18,380 nt of DNA from Tissierellia bacterium (GTDB taxonomy: Bacteria; Bacillota_A; Clostridia; Tissierellales; Peptoniphilaceae): NCBI GenBank assembly GCA_030537695.1, contig JAUNVJ010000019.1, positions 1 to 18,380 of the forward strand. Direction: 5' to 3'. The notes below the pieces were generated by a model. That model was not told the origin of the DNA. It saw only the letters and a list, made by a program, of their open reading frames with translations, and ran no database searches. Every line of letters starts with the position of its first letter. Positions within the stretch are counted from its first letter, which is position 1. This document shows positions 14,971 through 18,380 of this stretch, in pieces. Position numbers and translations under genes: made by a program.

Positions 14971-16065
14971 TTACACATTGAATTTGAAGACGATAATATC
15001 TCCATCTTCTACGACATAATCCTTTCCTTCGGATCGTATAAATCCTCGATCTCGAGCATTTGCCATACTACCTGCTTCCAATAATTTATCATAAGAGATG
15101 GTTTCAGCCTTGATAAAGCCTCGCTCCATATCAGAGTGAATCTTACCTGCTGCTTGAGGAGCTTTCGTTCCCTTCGTAATGGTCCATGCCCGAGTTTCCT
15201 GGGGTCCTGTCGTTAAAAATGAAATTAAACCCAATAAGTTGTAGCTGGAACGAATCAATTTATCCAAACCAGAAGAACTCAAACCCAGTTCTTCTAAAAA
15301 TAGTTCTTTTTCATCATCGTCTAAAGATGCAATTTCAGCTTCTATTTCCGCTGAAATAACCACTACATTATCTCCATTTTCTTTGGCTAAATTTCGAACT
15401 TTTTGAACCTGAGGATTATCTCTTCCCTCCGTTTCAATCTCATCTTCACTGACATTGGCAACGTAAATTACGGGTTTTTCACTTAATAGGGCATAATTTT
15501 TTACCAGTTGTTTTTCTTCATCGGTTAAAGATAGAGAACGTGCCGGTTGACCAGATTCTAATACTTGTTCCAATCGTTCCAATAAATTTTTTTCAGGAAG
15601 AAGACTTTTATCTCCCTTCGATTGTTTTTGAACTTTTTGAAGTCGTTTTTCAATCTGTTCCAAATCGGAAAAGATAAGCTCCAAGTTTATATTTTCAATA
15701 TCTCGCAAAGGATCCACCGAGCCGTCCACATGAATGATATTGTCATCTTCAAAGCAACGGACTACATGGACGATAGCATCTACCTCACGGATATTGGCTA
15801 AAAATTGATTTCCAAGTCCTTCCCCTTTACTGGCACCTTTTACCAAGCCGGCAATATCAAAAAATTCTATCGTCGTATACAGGACTTTTTGAGAATGATT
15901 AAGTTTAGCTAGAATTTTTAAACGATCATCTGGAACGGTAACCATCCCCACATTGGGTTCAATCGTGGCAAAAGGATAATTTGCCGCTTCCGCTCCCGCT
16001 TTTGTCAATGCATTAAAAAGTGTTGATTTTCCAACATTTGGTAAGCCAACAATACCTAATTTCAA
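14971..16065 (-). CDS. ychF: YchF (Obg-like/OLA1) P-loop NTPase
   Basis: A 364-residue protein of the universally conserved YchF/OLA1 family, which hydrolyses ATP in preference to GTP and binds ribosomes. G1 is GLPNVGKS (7-14), G3 is in EFFDIAGLVKGASKGEGLGN (67-86), and the base-recognition motif is NVSE in YVANVSEDE, not NKxD, as expected for an ATP-using member. A coiled-coil insert lies at about 125-170 and a TGS domain at about 280-364 (WTITKGTKAPQAAGKIHSDM). The start is TTG, with AGGAGG seven bases upstream and no better ATG. It is the first gene of its operon and divergent from the ABC exporter. Confidence 0.97.
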   Translation of the reverse strand: MKLGIVGLPNVGKSTLFNALTKAGAEAANYPFATIEPNVGMVTVPDDRLKILAKLNHSQKVLYTTIEFFDIAGLVKGASKGEGLGNQFLANIREVDAIVHVVRCFEDDNIIHVDGSVDPLRDIENINLELIFSDLEQIEKRLQKVQKQSKGDKSLLPEKNLLERLEQVLESGQPARSLSLTDEEKQLVKNYALLSEKPVIYVANVSEDEIETEGRDNPQVQKVRNLAKENGDNVVVISAEIEAEIASLDDDEKELFLEELGLSSSGLDKLIRSSYNLLGLISFLTTGPQETRAWTITKGTKAPQAAGKIHSDMERGFIKAETISYDKLLEAGSMANARDRGFIRSEGKDYVVEDGDIIVFKFNV

Positions 16066-16094
16066 ATAAATTCCTCCTCATAGTCGATCCATTC

Positions 16095-16103
16095 ATTATA
16101 CCA
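16095..16103 (-). promoter_or_regulatory. Extended -10 element for ychF
   Basis: On the minus strand TGGTATAAT (16103-16095) is a full extended -10 box, but no good -35 is seen at 16-18 nt. The start point would be near 16088, about 22 nt before the TTG start. A second TATAAT lies farther upstream on the same strand near 16137-16142 and may act as an alternative. Confidence 0.5.
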
Positions 16104-16139
16104 TATTCTCATGGAAAGGATCTTATCAGCTACCATATT
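16099..16139. repeat. Direct repeat TACCATATT x2, 32 bp apart
   Basis: TACCATATT occurs at 16099-16107 and at 16131-16139, the same face of the helix three turns apart. The first copy overlaps the ychF -10 element. It may be a regulator site; no binding protein is suggested by the sequence. Confidence 0.4.
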
Positions 16140-16205
16140 ATATCATAATTTGATCCAAAACCAGGAGAATTCGAATCGGTTGTTTAATTTGACGTCTAAC
16201 TATTG

Positions 16206-16211
16206 TATAAT
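16206..16211 (+). promoter_or_regulatory. -10 box for the ABC exporter genes
   Basis: TATAAT lies 33 nt before the ATPase start. The nearby TTGACG (16189-16194) looks like a -35 but is only 11 nt upstream, too close for a normal promoter. The -35 is therefore unassigned, and activation or a weak promoter is possible. Confidence 0.4.
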
Positions 16212-16243
16212 AGAGAAAAGACAAATAAACAGAGGTGAATAAA

Positions 16244-17488
16244 ATGAGTGCCATCGTCATTGACGATTTAATGAAAAGAGTTGGCAAACAAAGAGTTTTT
16301 TCAAATCTGAATCTTGAAATTTTAGACGGAGAATTTTTTACCTTATTGGGTTTAAAAGAATCCGGGAAAACAACCCTTACACGAATTTTAATGGGTTATT
16401 TAAAGACTAATAAAGGTTCGGCTCTTATATATGATATGGATTGTAATAAAGATTCCAAAGAAATTAAGGAAAGTGTCACATTTGTACCCCAAGACGTTTT
16501 ATTACAGGACAATATAAGAGCAAATACTATTTTTAAAAAAACTTTGTCTGCTCATAATTTAAAATCGACAGAAGATATTGAAGTTTTATGTGACTACTTT
16601 AATTTTGATCGACATTTGAAGATTGGAGATATGGATGAAAATGAACGTAAAATTTTTTCCATTATCAATGCTTTGATTGTAAAACCAAGACTTGTAATAT
16701 TAGATGAGCCAATCAAAGGCTTAAATCATGAAAGTCGAATTAAATTGTTCGACCATTTAAAAAATTTAAATCAACAGGAAAATGTTACGATCTTTATGTT
16801 GACAGATTCCCTTATAGAAGCCAAAAAACACTCTAAACGAATTGCTTATCTGCACAATGGTGTAATTAAAGATATTGAATACGTCAATGCAAAACCTGCC
16901 AATGATAAAATTCTCCGAATTAACAATTATCGTGGAAATTTAAATCATTTTACTTCCATTGGAGCCCATCTTATCAAAGACGAACCGGACGAGACGATTT
17001 TATACTATGATCAAAATTTAACGGAACTTTCCAAGGTGATCTATGAAGAAGGACTAGAAAGCTATTCTTTAGAAAATGCGGATTTAAAAGATAAAATCGA
17101 AGCTTATTATGCAGATGACAATACCTATATCACAAAAGAACAGATCCAAAAAGAAAGGCCTTTGGTATCGTCTCCAGAGAAAAACTCCCTTGAGGCCATT
17201 GAAATCAATGGAGTTTTAGTGGAAGAAACCGAAAGTGAATTAAAAAAAATGTCTTCCGATAAAATATCTGAAGATACGAAAGACCACACTATTATTTCCT
17301 CTTCCACGATGGATGAAAGTCAAGTGACAAAATCTGAACCTTCAAAACCTTATACAGATCAAGCCATTATTAATACAAAAGATTCAGATTCCGTAACCGA
17401 AGCCCACTCGTTGTCGAAGGAAAATGTTCAAGACCAAACCGTTGTCATTGACACAAAAAATTCTAATAATGAGGAGGATGCCCAATGA
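16244..17488 (+). CDS. ABC-2 type exporter ATPase, degenerate, with long acidic tail
   Basis: A 414-residue protein. Residues 1-215 form an ABC nucleotide-binding domain: Walker A GLKESGKT (36-43), Q-loop Q83 (FVPQD), Walker B LVILDEP (150-156) and D-loop KGLN. The signature normally reading LSGGQ is replaced by DMDENER (129-135), and the switch histidine is replaced by D188 (MLTDSL). Residues 216-290 form a small accessory domain. From about 295 to 414 the chain is low in hydrophobics and rich in Ser, Thr, Asp, Glu and Lys, probably disordered. AGAGGTG before the ATG at 16244 decides the start; an in-frame GTG at 16235 lies inside that site. The stop overlaps the permease start (ATGA). The substrate is unknown. 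ATP binding seems kept, but hydrolysis may be weak or unusual. Confidence 0.85.
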   Translation: MSAIVIDDLMKRVGKQRVFSNLNLEILDGEFFTLLGLKESGKTTLTRILMGYLKTNKGSALIYDMDCNKDSKEIKESVTFVPQDVLLQDNIRANTIFKKTLSAHNLKSTEDIEVLCDYFNFDRHLKIGDMDENERKIFSIINALIVKPRLVILDEPIKGLNHESRIKLFDHLKNLNQQENVTIFMLTDSLIEAKKHSKRIAYLHNGVIKDIEYVNAKPANDKILRINNYRGNLNHFTSIGAHLIKDEPDETILYYDQNLTELSKVIYEEGLESYSLENADLKDKIEAYYADDNTYITKEQIQKERPLVSSPEKNSLEAIEINGVLVEETESELKKMSSDKISEDTKDHTIISSSTMDESQVTKSEPSKPYTDQAIINTKDSDSVTEAHSLSKENVQDQTVVIDTKNSNNEEDAQ

Positions 17489-18318
17489 TATTCGGAATGG
17501 AATTCAAATCTAATTTTGGAAAAATGATCGCCTGGGCGATAGTGCTCATAATTTTCGTAGGATTGTTACTGCTGTTTTATCCCTTTATGATGGGACCACA
17601 AATGAAATCTCTTTTTGATTCCGTAATCAGCTCCATGAGCGATACGACAAGATCGATTCTAGGCTTGTCCCCTTCCTTGGATTATACGAATCCCGGGGAG
17701 TACTTGGCCATGATCTACCATTATATTGCAATCTTGATTATTATTTTTGCAATGCAAATTGGTGCAAGTTCTCTGTCCAAAGAACAAAGTCTGGGAAATA
17801 TTCAATACATTTATTCCAATCCTATTACAAAAGCCGAAATCGTCACTCAAAAATTAGCTGCAAACACATTGCTTTATATCCTATTACTAGTAATTTTAGG
17901 AGCTGCGACCTTCGGTATTATGTATGCCATCGGTTTAACCGTTGAAACTTTTGACGCCAATCAAGATCTTATGAGTCTTTTAATCAGTATTATTAAAATA
18001 TTTATCGGACTTTTAGGATCGGGACTCGTCTTTATGTCCATTGGATTTTTCTTTTCATCCCTATCGAAATCTTCGATCCATGCCGATGCCATTTCGATAC
18101 TGTTCATCTTTTTAATGGTGATCTTTATTATTTTGGCCAAGGTCTTAGGGGGAGCTTTTTTAACCGTGGTAAACTTCTTCCCGACAGAAGTCTTCCATCC
18201 CTATAATTTTGTAAGCTCAAATATCAATATTATAAACATAGGCGTCAATTTAATATTATTCGTAATATTTATTCTACTGACTTATGCCATTTATTCATCG
18301 AAGGAATTAAAATTTTAG
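17485..18318 (+). CDS. ABC-2 type transporter permease
   Basis: A 277-residue integral membrane protein with six predicted segments at about 15-36, 76-97, 126-150, 165-190, 203-226 and 251-271, the ABC-2 exporter layout. The cytoplasmic loop SKEQSLGNIQYIYSNPITKA (98-117) matches the coupling region of bacterial ABC-2 permeases, which usually reads like SRPISR. A GAGGAGG site precedes the ATG, and the four-base overlap with the ATPase gene means translational coupling. A single permease implies a homodimer. Nothing in the sequence or the neighbours shows what is exported: no bacteriocin, lantibiotic or two-component genes lie alongside. Confidence 0.88.
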   Translation: MIFGMEFKSNFGKMIAWAIVLIIFVGLLLLFYPFMMGPQMKSLFDSVISSMSDTTRSILGLSPSLDYTNPGEYLAMIYHYIAILIIIFAMQIGASSLSKEQSLGNIQYIYSNPITKAEIVTQKLAANTLLYILLLVILGAATFGIMYAIGLTVETFDANQDLMSLLISIIKIFIGLLGSGLVFMSIGFFFSSLSKSSIHADAISILFIFLMVIFIILAKVLGGAFLTVVNFFPTEVFHPYNFVSSNINIINIGVNLILFVIFILLTYAIYSSKELKF

Positions 18319-18352
18319 AAATAGAAAAATAAAGTTTTATTTTAATCCGTAC

Positions 18353-18380
18353 AAAACCCGTCGATCTTTCGACGGGTTTT
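18353..18380 (+). terminator. Rho-independent terminator after the ABC exporter
   Basis: AAAACCCGTCGA (18353-18364) and TCGACGGGTTTT (18369-18380) form a perfect 12-bp stem around a TCTT loop, with the T-run reaching the window edge. It lies 34 nt after the permease stop and could also stop transcripts coming from the other side. Confidence 0.9.

Noticed and set aside
16189..16211. TTGACG and TATAAT as a complete promoter for the ABC genes
   Set aside because: The spacer is only 11 nt, far below the 16-18 nt needed, so only the -10 box is kept as a candidate.
16235..16243. GTG at 16235 as the start of the ABC ATPase
   Set aside because: This GTG is part of the AGAGGTG ribosome binding site for the ATG at 16244.
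16066..16243. A small RNA or small gene between ychF and the ABC genes
   Set aside because: No stable hairpin with a U-run and no short frame with a ribosome binding site was found; promoter elements explain the space.

Overview
The window is typical AT-rich chromosomal DNA of a Bacillota bacterium, most likely an anaerobe of the Clostridia/Tissierellia group. The evidence is gene content and order: a SufCBDSU iron-sulfur operon with a SufU-type scaffold, an Rrf2 regulator next to a NifS/IscS-type desulfurase, an AI-2E/PerM-family protein followed by alaS-ireB-ruvX-DUF1292-fur, RNase J, and rbgA-rnhB-yraN. Strong AGGAGG-type ribosome binding sites and frequent TTG starts fit the same group. 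The phylum is well supported; the class is an inference from synteny. No rRNA, tRNA, CRISPR array, insertion sequence, phage gene or origin was seen.

All genes up to about 16.07 kb are on the minus strand, so they are read right to left. (1) 16065-12303: ychF, a HAD phosphatase, rbgA, rnhB and yraN, a compact translation, ribosome-assembly and nucleic-acid housekeeping operon. It ends at a 53-nt near-perfect palindrome (12249-12301) that nests a bidirectional intrinsic terminator. (2) 12096-4349: sufC-sufB-sufD-sufS-sufU, then an Rrf2 regulator, a class I cysteine desulfurase and an AI-2E/PerM-family membrane protein, with gaps of 1 to 20 nt or short overlaps throughout. A palindromic operator-like site lies over the probable promoter (12167-12215). 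The whole stretch looks like one Fe-S cluster biogenesis transcription unit carrying its own candidate regulator. (3) 4267-1: alaS, ireB, ruvX, a DUF1292 protein, a Fur-family regulator and the start of an RNase J gene. A consensus promoter (TTGACA, 17 nt, TATAAT) overlaps the stop codon of the preceding gene, and a hairpin plus U-run sits in the short alaS leader. A second good promoter precedes ireB.

Divergent from ychF, on the plus strand at 16244-18318, is a two-gene ABC-2-type exporter that ends at a strong terminator. Its ATPase lacks a recognisable LSGGQ signature and the switch histidine, and carries a long acidic Ser/Thr-rich tail. It is the only clearly accessory module in the window.

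Most of the window is conserved housekeeping DNA, and I do not see a wholly new multi-gene system. The points most worth a second look are the degenerate ABC ATPase with its tail, the terminator-like hairpin inside the alaS leader, the operator at the suf promoter, the competing hairpins at the ireB/ruvX junction, the ireB transcript that seems to begin at its Shine-Dalgarno, and the altered PLP-lysine loop of SufS.
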